Origin: Actinomycetota bacterium
GTDB lineage: Bacteria > Actinomycetota > Actinomycetes > S36-B12 > CAIYMF01
Assembly (NCBI GenBank): GCA_026393115.1
Contig: JAPLAU010000018.1
Span: 1-64,000 of the forward strand
DNA length: 64,000 nt
Reading direction: 5' to 3'
Both the position numbers and the translations under genes were made by a program. The notes under the pieces were generated by a model. It made no database searches and had not been told where the DNA came from. It saw only the letters and a list, made by a program, of their open reading frames with translations. How positions within the stretch are numbered: position 1 is the stretch's first letter; each line of letters begins with the position of its first letter. Positions 17,471-25,581 of this stretch are shown here, piece after piece.

Positions 17471-19033
17471 TCAGGCGATCTTGACGGGCAAGCTCGTGGC
17501 AACGCCGTTGGCATAGCCGGTGCGCTTGGCAGTCACCGTGACGAAGAGGTACTTGCCCTTGTCGGCCGCGACGGCCTTGTAGGTCGACTTCGTCGACACG
17601 GTCACGGTTGCTCCGGCCTTTCCAGCCTTGTAGCGCTTCCACACGTAGGTGTACGTGTAGGTCGCCGTGGGGCTCCACGTTCCGGACTTCGCGGTGAGCA
17701 CCTTGGTGACCTTGAGGATGCCGGTGATCTTCGGCCGGTTAGTCGTCGACGGCGCCTTGATGGTGGGCGCTGAACCCACGGCAACCACCTTGGCGACCGG
17801 GCTGAAGCTCGACGTACCACCGTCGTTCGTTGCGTACACGGTGCACTTCACCGACTTGGTCGCGTACGACGCGGGAAGAGTGCTGCTGGTGTACGTGGTG
17901 AGTGCCGTCACTCCCGAATCGCGGAATGCCACAACCGAGGTTCCAAGGAACCACTTGTAGCGGTAGGTGAGGCCAGTGCCGGTCCAGGTGCCGCGGGTAC
18001 ACGTGAGTGTGGACCCGACCTTGGCGATACCCGTGACGGTCGGGCTCACGGTGCGCGCAGGTGCGGCCTGGTTCACATGCAGGGTCGTGGCCGACGACGA
18101 CGAACCGTTGTAAGTGGCTCCATCGGTCGGGGTGAACTGAGCGGTGAACGAGTGGTTTCCATCGTCAGGAACGAAGGTGAAGGTCGCAACGCCGGTGCCC
18201 GACGTGAACGTGCCTGCTCCGAGGTCGATGCCGCCGTCGAAGAACTCCACCGAGCCGGCAGGGGAGCTACTGTCGCCTGACCCCACCGTGACCGACAATT
18301 GCACCGAAGTTCCGTGCACCGCAGGCGAGGTAACTGGTGTACCGGGGGCCGACGACAATCCCATCGTCGGGGCCGTCACCGTAGTTTCGACCTTGACCGG
18401 AGGAACGGGGAACAACTGGCGCCACTCGCCGGGCTGCAAACCGTCGTAGGCGGTGAGCGCCGTCGACGGGTTGTACTCGACCACCGCGCGCCAGTACTTG
18501 CCACCATCATCAGCCACACCTACGCCCGCATCTTTCATGCGCAACTCAATGGTGTTGGTGTAGGAGGCCGACGAGGTGTCGAGAGTGAGGCCGGTGGCGT
18601 AGTCGTACACCGTGGCACCCAGAACGTTGAGCTTGATGAACGGAAAGCCCGTGTCCGTAATCGCTGCGGGGACTCCGATGGCCGTGGGAAAGAGGTAGTT
18701 CTGCTGGGCCGCAGTGAATGCCCATGTCGAGGGAATCAGGTTGGCGTGGTCAGGCGCCGCAACGATGAACGAGCTCTTGGTCGCGTTGGTTCGCGGCACA
18801 CTCGATGCCATCACGTAGTCAGCGATGTAGTTGATGTCGCTTCCTGAGGTGATTTGGTTACCACTCGCGTCGTAGAACGAGAGGGTGCCCTTGGCTGAGG
18901 TGTCATAACCGTCGGCCGTCCAGGGCGGTGTGCCCGTGTACGACGACGCGGGACCGGTCGCAAACACAAGTGACGCAGCGGCGACGCTCATGGCAGCCGC
19001 ACTCACAATCACGGCACGGAGACGCTGATGCAT
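17471..19033 (-). CDS. secreted Ig-repeat protein with N-terminal YxGTPPW domain
   Basis: The 520-residue product starts at ATG 19033, seven bases after GGAAGGG. The signal peptide cleaves near ASS-YTGTPPW. The N-terminal ~200 residues are paralogous to those of the products at 14146 and 21240 (GTLSFYDASGNQITSGSDIN, NTIELRMKDAGVG, YNPSTALTAYDGLQPGEWRQ). An Ig3-type repeat (PAGSVEFFDGGIDLGAG...FTAQFTPTDG) is followed by two repeats of the type GIAKVGSTLTCTRGTWTGTG...YRYKWF. It lacks a membrane anchor. It lies between the N-domain/TM protein and the 59-residue membrane protein and probably forms a surface complex with them. Confidence 0.75.
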   Translation of the reverse strand: MHQRLRAVIVSAAAMSVAAASLVFATGPASSYTGTPPWTADGYDTSAKGTLSFYDASGNQITSGSDINYIADYVMASSVPRTNATKSSFIVAAPDHANLIPSTWAFTAAQQNYLFPTAIGVPAAITDTGFPFIKLNVLGATVYDYATGLTLDTSSASYTNTIELRMKDAGVGVADDGGKYWRAVVEYNPSTALTAYDGLQPGEWRQLFPVPPVKVETTVTAPTMGLSSAPGTPVTSPAVHGTSVQLSVTVGSGDSSSPAGSVEFFDGGIDLGAGTFTSGTGVATFTFVPDDGNHSFTAQFTPTDGATYNGSSSSATTLHVNQAAPARTVSPTVTGIAKVGSTLTCTRGTWTGTGLTYRYKWFLGTSVVAFRDSGVTALTTYTSSTLPASYATKSVKCTVYATNDGGTSSFSPVAKVVAVGSAPTIKAPSTTNRPKITGILKVTKVLTAKSGTWSPTATYTYTYVWKRYKAGKAGATVTVSTKSTYKAVAADKGKYLFVTVTAKRTGYANGVATSLPVKIA

Positions 19034-19073
19034 AACTATCCCTTCCGGGGATCGTTGGTTGGTGATGACGTCA

Positions 19074-20006
19074 CTACTTTTGACCTGCTTCTGGTTTGGA
19101 ACGACGACCGACGAGAACGCCAACGACCCCAGCGACGACGATGCCCAGGGCAACAAGCAGAACGGCGAGCATCGGAGACACGCCACCCCCTGATTCACGC
19201 GGGGCGCTTGACCCGATCTCCCCGGCGGCAACCGGCGTCGAATCGCTCTCTTGAGTCGCGCTGGTCGACGCGGTGTCGTTGGAGGATGCGCCACTTGGCG
19301 TCAGTGCGTCACTTGGCGCTGCTCCCCCCGATGCGGCCGGAGTCGAACCCGGCACCGGTGTGGGCTTTGCTTTCGCTGGAGAGTTGGCCGCCCACTTGGG
19401 AGGAGCAGTGGGCTGCTGGTTGGGCAAGCGCACGGTGGCAACCGATACAGACTTACCCGCACCACAGTCGGGGGTGCGATCGCCTGAAACCAGCGTCCAC
19501 TGATCGCCAGACACTCGAAGCACTGCCGCCGGGTAGGGCGAGGTGAGAGGGACGCGGTTCGGGGCAGAGAAGAGCATCCGAATCTGCACCAACCCATCAA
19601 GGGTCGGCGGAAAGCCGGTGGTCTGGAATTCCAGTGGTGCATCGGCATACGTCGCCTGCACCATGGGGTGTTCAGGGTTGCTGTAGTACGCCGACGACGT
19701 GAGTTGGTAGGGGCTCCACTGCCCAGGGCTCACATTCTTGATCGGCGAGTAGGCGTAGAGGGTTGCCTTGCCCTCTTTGCCCACGTACGCCTTGGGCGCG
19801 GCAACGCTCGACACGGCCTTCCACACGAAAGGAACGTCGCCGACGTTTCCGGACGTGATCGGGTGGTTCGCCTTGTCGCAGAATCCGATTTGCCCCGACA
19901 CATTGGGATCGTTGAACGGAAGTTGCGTGTCGGCCGACACCGTCGCGGGGGCTGCGACGAATGCGGCCACCACGGCGGCAGTGAGAATTAGACGGGCACC
20001 ATTCAT
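19074..20006 (-). CDS. surface protein with YxGTPPW-type domain and C-terminal membrane anchor
   Basis: The 310-residue product has a signal peptide (cleavage near VSA-DTQLPF) and a divergent version of the domain shared with the neighbouring Ig proteins (SGQIGFCDKANHPITSGNVG, LDGLVQIRMLFSA, VSGDQWTLVSGDR). A Pro/Ser/Thr/Ala-rich stalk follows at about residues 195-265. One membrane helix (MLAVLLVALGIVVAGVVGVLVG) and a short basic tail end it. This makes it a plausible membrane-tethered receptor for the released Ig proteins. Its ATG overlaps the stop of the DUF916-like gene (ATGA), so the two are coupled. Confidence 0.72.
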   Translation of the reverse strand: MNGARLILTAAVVAAFVAAPATVSADTQLPFNDPNVSGQIGFCDKANHPITSGNVGDVPFVWKAVSSVAAPKAYVGKEGKATLYAYSPIKNVSPGQWSPYQLTSSAYYSNPEHPMVQATYADAPLEFQTTGFPPTLDGLVQIRMLFSAPNRVPLTSPYPAAVLRVSGDQWTLVSGDRTPDCGAGKSVSVATVRLPNQQPTAPPKWAANSPAKAKPTPVPGSTPAASGGAAPSDALTPSGASSNDTASTSATQESDSTPVAAGEIGSSAPRESGGGVSPMLAVLLVALGIVVAGVVGVLVGRRSKPEAGQK

Positions 20007-21109
20007 GATGACGACCCTGAATCACTAGGGACCAAAACAGGTCCGCTTGGCGGCTCCCACGCAGGGGCCCCACCACTGTGACGCCCGCCTGAACGGGGCG
20101 GCGTGCGTCGACGCCGAGACACGATGATCAAGGCCGCAAGCAGGATGAGGATGATGAGCGCCAGCAAGGTCCATGGAACGGCCCAGAGGTGCACGCTCGC
20201 TGATGCAGGCGCCACTTCGGGATTCGCGTCGGTTCCGGGTGCCGCCGCCGTCACCAATACATCGGTCGACAGGTAGACCAAGGGTGCGACGTCAGGTACG
20301 ACCGTCGTGACGTCAACCGATGCACCGGGCATCAGCAGCGGAATGTCCCGCAGGTCGGTGGCGGTGGTGGCGCCTCCGATCACGCCTGCGACCGAAACCT
20401 GCTGGCGTCCGCCGAGTTTCACATTGCCGGTGTTATGCACCGTGTACGACACCACCACGCTGCCCTTACCGAAGGGGTTCAGCGTTCCTGCGTAACTCGC
20501 CGAGAGGTTTTCAATCGCGAGACTAGGAGTGACGGCTCCTGCCACTCGCAGGTTCAGCCGCACACCCACGCGCTGCTCAAGTTTGACGTCCTGCGAGCCA
20601 GCCGCGGCTGCACCATCTGCGGTGATCGAGGCGACGATTCCCGCCAAGTGATCACCAACAGGTGCATCCTTGGGCACCGTGACCGTGAACGGAATAATCA
20701 CCTTGCTGCGCGCAGGCACCACGACCGTTGATTTGCCGTTCGGGGTCTGCAGTTTGACCCATCGCGCAACATCGGTTGACTTATCTGCACGCGCCTTCAA
20801 GCTCACCGATCCGTCGGCTCCTGTCACTGCGTCAACGACGTAGACATCAACAGGAAGCGGGATGGTGCTGAGGTTGACGAGTGCGACGTGATCGGTCGTC
20901 GTGCCGCCGCGACCTTGCAACAGGGTGAAATCGGGCCGCGTGTCGACGTCTTTGGCCGAGGCGGGACCAATACCGAAGGTCACCTTGCCTGGGGCTGGTG
21001 CGGGACTCGGAGTGCCGTCGGCCATCGCGGCAGAAACCGGCCCGACGGCAAGCAAAGTAGCCGCACCCAGAGCTGCCGCTCCACGCAGAAACGCTGCACG
21101 AATGGTCAT
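20003..21109 (-). CDS. DUF916-like WxL-partner protein with C-terminal membrane anchor
   Basis: The 368-residue product starts at ATG 21109. After a signal peptide (cleavage near AMA-DGTPSP) it resembles the DUF916/WxL-protein peptidoglycan-binding family: ASAKDVDTRPDFTLLQGRGG, HVALVNLSTIPLPVDVYVVD, FTVTVPKDAPVGDHLAGIVA, followed by an NEW3-type domain (VVSYTVHNTGNVKLGG). A membrane helix (WTLLALIILILLAALIIV) and a basic, Pro/Ser-rich cytoplasmic tail end it. In Firmicutes, DUF916 proteins pair with WxL proteins and tie them to the wall. Here it lies just after the WxL-like gene, separated by a terminator, and is coupled to the next gene. Confidence 0.72.
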   Translation of the reverse strand: MTIRAAFLRGAAALGAATLLAVGPVSAAMADGTPSPAPAPGKVTFGIGPASAKDVDTRPDFTLLQGRGGTTTDHVALVNLSTIPLPVDVYVVDAVTGADGSVSLKARADKSTDVARWVKLQTPNGKSTVVVPARSKVIIPFTVTVPKDAPVGDHLAGIVASITADGAAAAGSQDVKLEQRVGVRLNLRVAGAVTPSLAIENLSASYAGTLNPFGKGSVVVSYTVHNTGNVKLGGRQQVSVAGVIGGATTATDLRDIPLLMPGASVDVTTVVPDVAPLVYLSTDVLVTAAAPGTDANPEVAPASASVHLWAVPWTLLALIILILLAALIIVSRRRRTPPRSGGRHSGGAPAWEPPSGPVLVPSDSGSSS

Positions 21110-21174
21110 GACTCGATTTGATCCTCTGTACATGATCGGTGAACGACCAGAGAGTGAACGCACGATGACGAAAG

Positions 21175-21203
21175 CGGGGCGAATCCTCATCGGATTCGCC
21201 CCG
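21175..21203 (-). terminator. hairpin between the WxL-like and DUF916-like genes
   Basis: CGGGGCGAATCC (21175-21186) and GGATTCGCCCCG (21192-21203) form a perfect 12-bp GC-rich stem with a 5-base loop. It follows the WxL-like stop at 21240. There is no T-tract, so it may be a partial terminator or an mRNA-stabilising hairpin. Confidence 0.65.
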
Positions 21204-21239
21204 CGTCGCCTGAGCATCAGTTGCGACTGCCCATCAGTC

Positions 21240-23093
21240 TTAGGAGCCGATCACCGTGAGGGTGACGGTTCCGGTGTAGGTGCCGGCCAGCGTGTTGGTC
21301 GGTGCCGTGATGCCGAGGGTTCCAGAGAAGACGCTGGTTCCCAGACCGTTGTTAGCGTGAACGATCGCGTGCGGTGAGGCTCCCCCAAGCCCTGTCGTGC
21401 CCGATGCGTTGTACGCCAGGTAGCTCGCGCCTGCGTTGTCGAAGGCGGTGAGGTTCTGACCCGACGTCGACCCACCCGAAGCAACGCCACCAAGGTAGGT
21501 GTTGGGCGTCACGTTCGAGCTGGTCTTAGTGATTGAGGTCAAGCCCACGTTCTGAGCGTTGATGGTCTCGTTGGCACCGGGTGAACCCACACCTGACTTC
21601 GTCAGGTTGGAGGCCAGAGCGCTCAGCGTCCACGCGAGGTTACCCGCGCGGGTGTCAGCGACCTGGATACCGTTGAACGTGGCCGACGTTGAGTAGAAGG
21701 TCGCGTTCGCGTCGAGCGTCATTTCCGGAAGGGTCAGCGTGTTCGCGCCGGTGTACGGCGTGGTGATCACGATGGTTCCAGCCGGAATTGAGGTGCTGAT
21801 GTTGTTACCCGATGCTGCGTAGGCCGGGGCCGTGATGGTCAGGCTTGCACCACCGCTGGTCGAGGCCACGAAGTCAGTTGCATCGGTGGGCGTGAACTCA
21901 GCGGTCACAGTGTGCGAACCCAGTGACAGACCCGACGACGACACCGACAGGGTGTACGGCGCGCTTGCGTCGGTGCCAAGGGTGTTGGAGCCGTCCTTGA
22001 ACACGACGGTTCCGGCGGTGACGGTTGAGGAGTCAGCATCCTTGGTCACGACGGCCGTGGCGGTCACTGCATCGGGCTGCTGCACAGAGGCGGCACCCAG
22101 AGCGAGAGACGTGGTGGTCGTTGCTGCCGGCGACTTGTTAACCCGGAAGGTCAGCCCCGACGAGGTGCTGCCGCTGAGGTCGGTGTAGTCGGCTGGGATG
22201 AACTGCGCCGTGATCGTGTGATCGGTGAAGGCACCGGTACGCGACAACGTCGTCGTTGCATCCGAGGTGATCGTCTGACCGGCTGAGGTGATGGTCTTGT
22301 CGGCACCGATCTGCGTGGCACCATCGAAGAACTTCACCGTTCCGTTGGCCGGGTTCGAACCGCTACCTGCCGACACCGTGGTGCTGAAGGTAACGCTCGT
22401 GCCCTGGTACTGCGGGCTGACCGGTGACGCGGTAGGCGTGGCAACCGACGTCGAGCGCAGGCTCACGGCCGGGTAAATGACGCGCCAGGCACCAGGTGCA
22501 AGGCCGTCATAGGCGCTTCCGGCGCTCGCCGGGTTGAACTCAATGTCAGTTCTCCAGTACTTGCCGCCATCGGAGACTGCGCCGACTCCCGAGTCCTGAA
22601 CACGCAGTTCAAGAACGTTCAGGTAGGAGGCATTGACACCCGAGTACAACGTGACGCCACTGGCAGCGTCAGCAATTGCCTGACCAGCTGAGTTAAGCGC
22701 CATGAACGGGTTACCCGACGTCGAAACCGGAGTGGGGATGCTACCCGGGGTGGGGCTCCACACGTAGTTCGACTGAGCTGCACTGAATGCCCAGGTCGAC
22801 GGAAGCGCGTTGGCCGGGTCAGGAGCAGCGACAAGCAGAGTCGCCTTCGTGGCGCTGGCGCGACCCGCGCTGCTCACGTTGAGGTACGACGCGATGGTGT
22901 TGATGTTGGCACCGCCAGTGATCACGTTGCCGTTCGCGTCGAAGAAGTTGATGGAACCCTTGGAGGCTGCGTCGCCTGCTGCCCAAGGGGGGGTGCCGGA
23001 GTAGGCCGAGGCGCCGCTGGCTCCAGCGACTCCCATCGCCACGATGGCCAGCGCCGAGGCGCCTGCGACCGCGGAGGTCACGATACGGTTCAT
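21240..23093 (-). CDS. WxL-like surface protein with YxGTPPW domain and Ig repeats
   Basis: The 617-residue product starts at ATG 23093 after GAAGAGG. The signal peptide cleaves near ASA-YSGTPPW. It has the paralogous N-terminal domain (residues ~30-215), two Ig3-type repeats (~220-420), and a C-terminal ~190-residue domain with GNLAWTLSALASNL and a final TNTLAGTYTGTVTLTVIGS. The WTL tripeptide and the closing beta-strand pattern resemble WxL domains, which bind peptidoglycan non-covalently in Firmicutes. A DUF916-like gene follows, as in classical WxL clusters. There is no membrane anchor. The WxL call is by pattern and needs a profile search. Confidence 0.7.
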   Translation of the reverse strand: MNRIVTSAVAGASALAIVAMGVAGASGASAYSGTPPWAAGDAASKGSINFFDANGNVITGGANINTIASYLNVSSAGRASATKATLLVAAPDPANALPSTWAFSAAQSNYVWSPTPGSIPTPVSTSGNPFMALNSAGQAIADAASGVTLYSGVNASYLNVLELRVQDSGVGAVSDGGKYWRTDIEFNPASAGSAYDGLAPGAWRVIYPAVSLRSTSVATPTASPVSPQYQGTSVTFSTTVSAGSGSNPANGTVKFFDGATQIGADKTITSAGQTITSDATTTLSRTGAFTDHTITAQFIPADYTDLSGSTSSGLTFRVNKSPAATTTTSLALGAASVQQPDAVTATAVVTKDADSSTVTAGTVVFKDGSNTLGTDASAPYTLSVSSSGLSLGSHTVTAEFTPTDATDFVASTSGGASLTITAPAYAASGNNISTSIPAGTIVITTPYTGANTLTLPEMTLDANATFYSTSATFNGIQVADTRAGNLAWTLSALASNLTKSGVGSPGANETINAQNVGLTSITKTSSNVTPNTYLGGVASGGSTSGQNLTAFDNAGASYLAYNASGTTGLGGASPHAIVHANNGLGTSVFSGTLGITAPTNTLAGTYTGTVTLTVIGS

Positions 23094-23136
23094 GGAATCC
23101 TCTTCAGGAGAGTTGAGTTGACTGGGGGGATTACCC

Positions 23137-23171
23137 GGGTGTGGGGGCGGTGTGTAGCCGCCCCCACACCC
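23137..23171 (-). terminator. strong hairpin after the PstS-like gene
   Basis: GGGTGTGGGGGCGG (23137-23150) and CCGCCCCCACACCC (23158-23171) form a perfect 14-bp stem with a 7-base loop, 33 bases after the PstS-like stop and before the WxL-like start. It probably separates their expression. Confidence 0.75.
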
Positions 23172-23203
23172 ATGTCCGTGCTGAATTGCAGGGTGTTAGA
23201 CGA

Positions 23204-24541
23204 TCACGGGCCAGAGGCCGTGAAGGCGCCGTAGATTGCACTGTCGGTGGTGTCGATGCCAGCAGCACTAAGGAGCGCGCCGTTGTTCTTCAGGTACGGA
23301 GCACCGCCCGGACCGTAGGTACCACCGCCGGTGCAGTTACCCGCACCCACGCTAATCGTGGCGCCAGCGAGGTCAGTTCCGCTGCAGGGGTTGTAGAAGA
23401 GCGTGCGCAGCCAGTTACGCGTACTTCCCGGCTGGAACGCCTTGGTGCTGTTGATGTCTGCATCACGGAAGTACACGTACAGCGTGCGTGACGAGTTGAA
23501 GAGCGAACCGCTTGACGGCGTACCGGTGGTCCAGTACGTGACGTCAGGCGTGAGCACCTTGGTCGTCGTGCATGCCGTGGGCGTTGTGACTGCGTAGGCA
23601 CACGACGGGTCGGTGAAGTAGCCGCCTTGGCCCGTGGCCGAACCGTCGGACAACTTGCCTTGGTACATGTACAGGCGACCTGACGACATCGGCTCGATGG
23701 CGTTGGGGTTGCCGTTCACGGCCTCGGGGTCATTCTCTTCAGCGTTGATTGCGCATCCAGCGGCAACGATTGCGCTATCTGTCGAACCAATAAGGCTGAT
23801 GAAGGAACTGCGGGTGCCTGAACCCACCTGCGGAAGGATCGGAACGATAGTGGCGGATGACACTCCACCGACAGCAGTCCACGTCGTGGCGGTGCATTCG
23901 TAAATGGACTTGAGCTGGGCCGCCGACAGCGCCACAGCATTGGTCGTGAGCGCGGAAAGCATGGCAAGTCCATCGGTACCAACCTTGACACTGTCGTAGG
24001 TTGCGGTGTTTGACCCATTCGAGGTCTGTGCAGAAGACGCACGAGCAAAGTCGATGTTGTGCGTACTTGCCGTCACATCAGCTTTGAGCGCCTTGAATCC
24101 GGCACCCGAACCGTTCGGGCGCTGTACCGGCTTGAGGCCAGCGCGGAGCACGATCGTCGGGTTGAGTCCGCAGGGACGGTCACCGGTGTGAGTCGTAGTC
24201 TGGTTGCCAGTTCCCACGGTGGCGCCCGTGCCGGGAGCGCAGTTGCTGTTGGCGGTGGTGGTCCCGTTGAGCCCACCTGCGCCGTACGCGAGGCGCGCGT
24301 TTGCGTCGGGGGTAGCGTCGAAGTTGATGACGCGGTTGCGCTGGCCGAGGTTGTAGCCGGTGGAACCGGTGTAGTCACCGTCGGCAAGGAAGTCAATGGC
24401 GTACTGGACGGTGTCCGAGCCCACACCGACAACGTCGTCAGGTCCTGGCGCGTAGTCGGCAGAAGCCGGAGCCGCCGTGAGCAGGGTGAGTGCGAGGGCA
24501 CCCACTGTTCCGGCGACCACCGCGAGCTTCTTGATCTGCAT
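23204..24541 (-). CDS. secreted PstS-like periplasmic-binding-protein-fold protein
   Basis: The 445-residue product starts at ATG 24541 after AAGGG. The signal peptide cleaves near ASA-DYAPGPD. The mature part resembles PstS-type (type 2) binding proteins: DDVVGVGSDTVQYAIDFL, RPNGSGAGFKALKADV, HNIDFARASS, LKSIYECTATTWTAVGG and LPQVGSGTRSSFISLIG match the phosphate-loop regions of PstS. It has no lipobox and no membrane segment, unlike most solute-binding proteins, so it may be released or held by the neighbouring surface proteins. It lies between the sortase-like gene and the WxL-like gene with 143 bases upstream, enough for its own promoter. The ligand could be phosphate or another anion. 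Confidence 0.75.
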   Translation of the reverse strand: MQIKKLAVVAGTVGALALTLLTAAPASADYAPGPDDVVGVGSDTVQYAIDFLADGDYTGSTGYNLGQRNRVINFDATPDANARLAYGAGGLNGTTTANSNCAPGTGATVGTGNQTTTHTGDRPCGLNPTIVLRAGLKPVQRPNGSGAGFKALKADVTASTHNIDFARASSAQTSNGSNTATYDSVKVGTDGLAMLSALTTNAVALSAAQLKSIYECTATTWTAVGGVSSATIVPILPQVGSGTRSSFISLIGSTDSAIVAAGCAINAEENDPEAVNGNPNAIEPMSSGRLYMYQGKLSDGSATGQGGYFTDPSCAYAVTTPTACTTTKVLTPDVTYWTTGTPSSGSLFNSSRTLYVYFRDADINSTKAFQPGSTRNWLRTLFYNPCSGTDLAGATISVGAGNCTGGGTYGPGGAPYLKNNGALLSAAGIDTTDSAIYGAFTASGP

Positions 24542-24684
24542 GGGTGAATCCCTTCGGGAGGAGGAGCGTGCACGCTGAGCGTTTCGGCTCTAGTGAAAGC
24601 GCAGAGGGAGTCAATCTGAACGCCTGATGAACACAGGCGGGCTAGTTACGGCACGGATAGCCGGTAACAGCCGGTGGGAACTGG

Positions 24685-25581
24685 TTAGAGCAGGTTCGGA
24701 AGCAACTGCACCGTGGCCTGGCTGACAATCCAGAGCCCCGCCAGAATCAGCGGCGCGCCCACTAGCCACGCCTGCCAGCCGCCCCACCGTGACCGGGCCC
24801 AGACCACAAAGACGAAGGCCCCCATCAGCAACGGCAGCGCAAGCACCAGCGAGAGCATCGAACCTGCATCGCCCTGCATCGCGGTTTCAGCAAACGGAAC
24901 TCCCGAAGGATGACCCGGTGAGGGTTGTGCGTCGCCGACGAGGGCAGCATCGACGTACACAGCCCCGTTGGGCGACATCAACGCGCCAAAACCTGAGCCA
25001 TTACCACTGACGAGGGTCAGACGACCCTTGCCAACGGCGAGTACGGGAAGCAGCGCGCCGCCAGCGCGCCTGACTTTGAGGACCTTGAACTCAAAGACTC
25101 CCTGGCCCGTGGTGACAGTGATCGAGTCGCCCTTGCGTGCAGCACCTAGTTGGCCGAATGGGCCGCCGAAGAGCGTTGACCGGCCGTACACCACCGAAAC
25201 TCCGGCTTGGCCCGGCAGCACCGTGTCGCGTCGGTGTCCTGGGCCCGTCATCAAATCGCCCGACGCCGTGCCCTCAACGATCACAAGGTCGTTGATACCC
25301 AATGCCGGAGCCGAAATAACGGCCACCGGCGTACGCGGCTCGATGAGTCCGCCGAGCGGCGCTGTTTGCAGGGCGAGCGTTTCGCGTGCTTTGGAATAGA
25401 GCACCGTCTGCGAACGCGCTGCCTCGAAGGAGGTGAGGACGAAGGCGTACACAATCAGCCAGACCGCCAGCAAACTCAGGGTCGCCAACGCCCACACGGC
25501 CGCACCGCGTCCGGGGCTCAGCGGCGGCCGCTTCGAGCGAGTGGGTTGCAACCACGCGTCGGTCACGGGAGCGCTCACCAT
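24685..25581 (-). CDS. sortase-fold membrane protein lacking catalytic residues
   Basis: A 298-residue protein with an N-terminal membrane helix (WALATLSLLAVWLIVYAFVL), a sortase-like domain (~residues 60-215) and two C-terminal helices. Fold marks of sortases are present: GDLMTGPGHRRDTVLPGQAG, FGQLGAARKGDSITV, FEFKVLKV and LTLVSG. The catalytic His of the usual AGHR motif is replaced (VVYGRS) and the catalytic Cys of TLxTC is Gly (TLVSG), so transpeptidation is not expected. The start overlaps the stop of the upstream PstS-like gene (ATGGTGA), so they are coupled. It probably acts as a scaffold for the surface proteins. Family call moderate, loss of residues clear. Confidence 0.72.
   Translation of the reverse strand: MVSAPVTDAWLQPTRSKRPPLSPGRGAAVWALATLSLLAVWLIVYAFVLTSFEAARSQTVLYSKARETLALQTAPLGGLIEPRTPVAVISAPALGINDLVIVEGTASGDLMTGPGHRRDTVLPGQAGVSVVYGRSTLFGGPFGQLGAARKGDSITVTTGQGVFEFKVLKVRRAGGALLPVLAVGKGRLTLVSGNGSGFGALMSPNGAVYVDAALVGDAQPSPGHPSGVPFAETAMQGDAGSMLSLVLALPLLMGAFVFVVWARSRWGGWQAWLVGAPLILAGLWIVSQATVQLLPNLL

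Noticed and set aside
24059-24547. Plus-strand open frame opposite the PstS-like gene
   Set aside because: Antisense to a signal peptide and ligand-loop coding region; no ribosome site.
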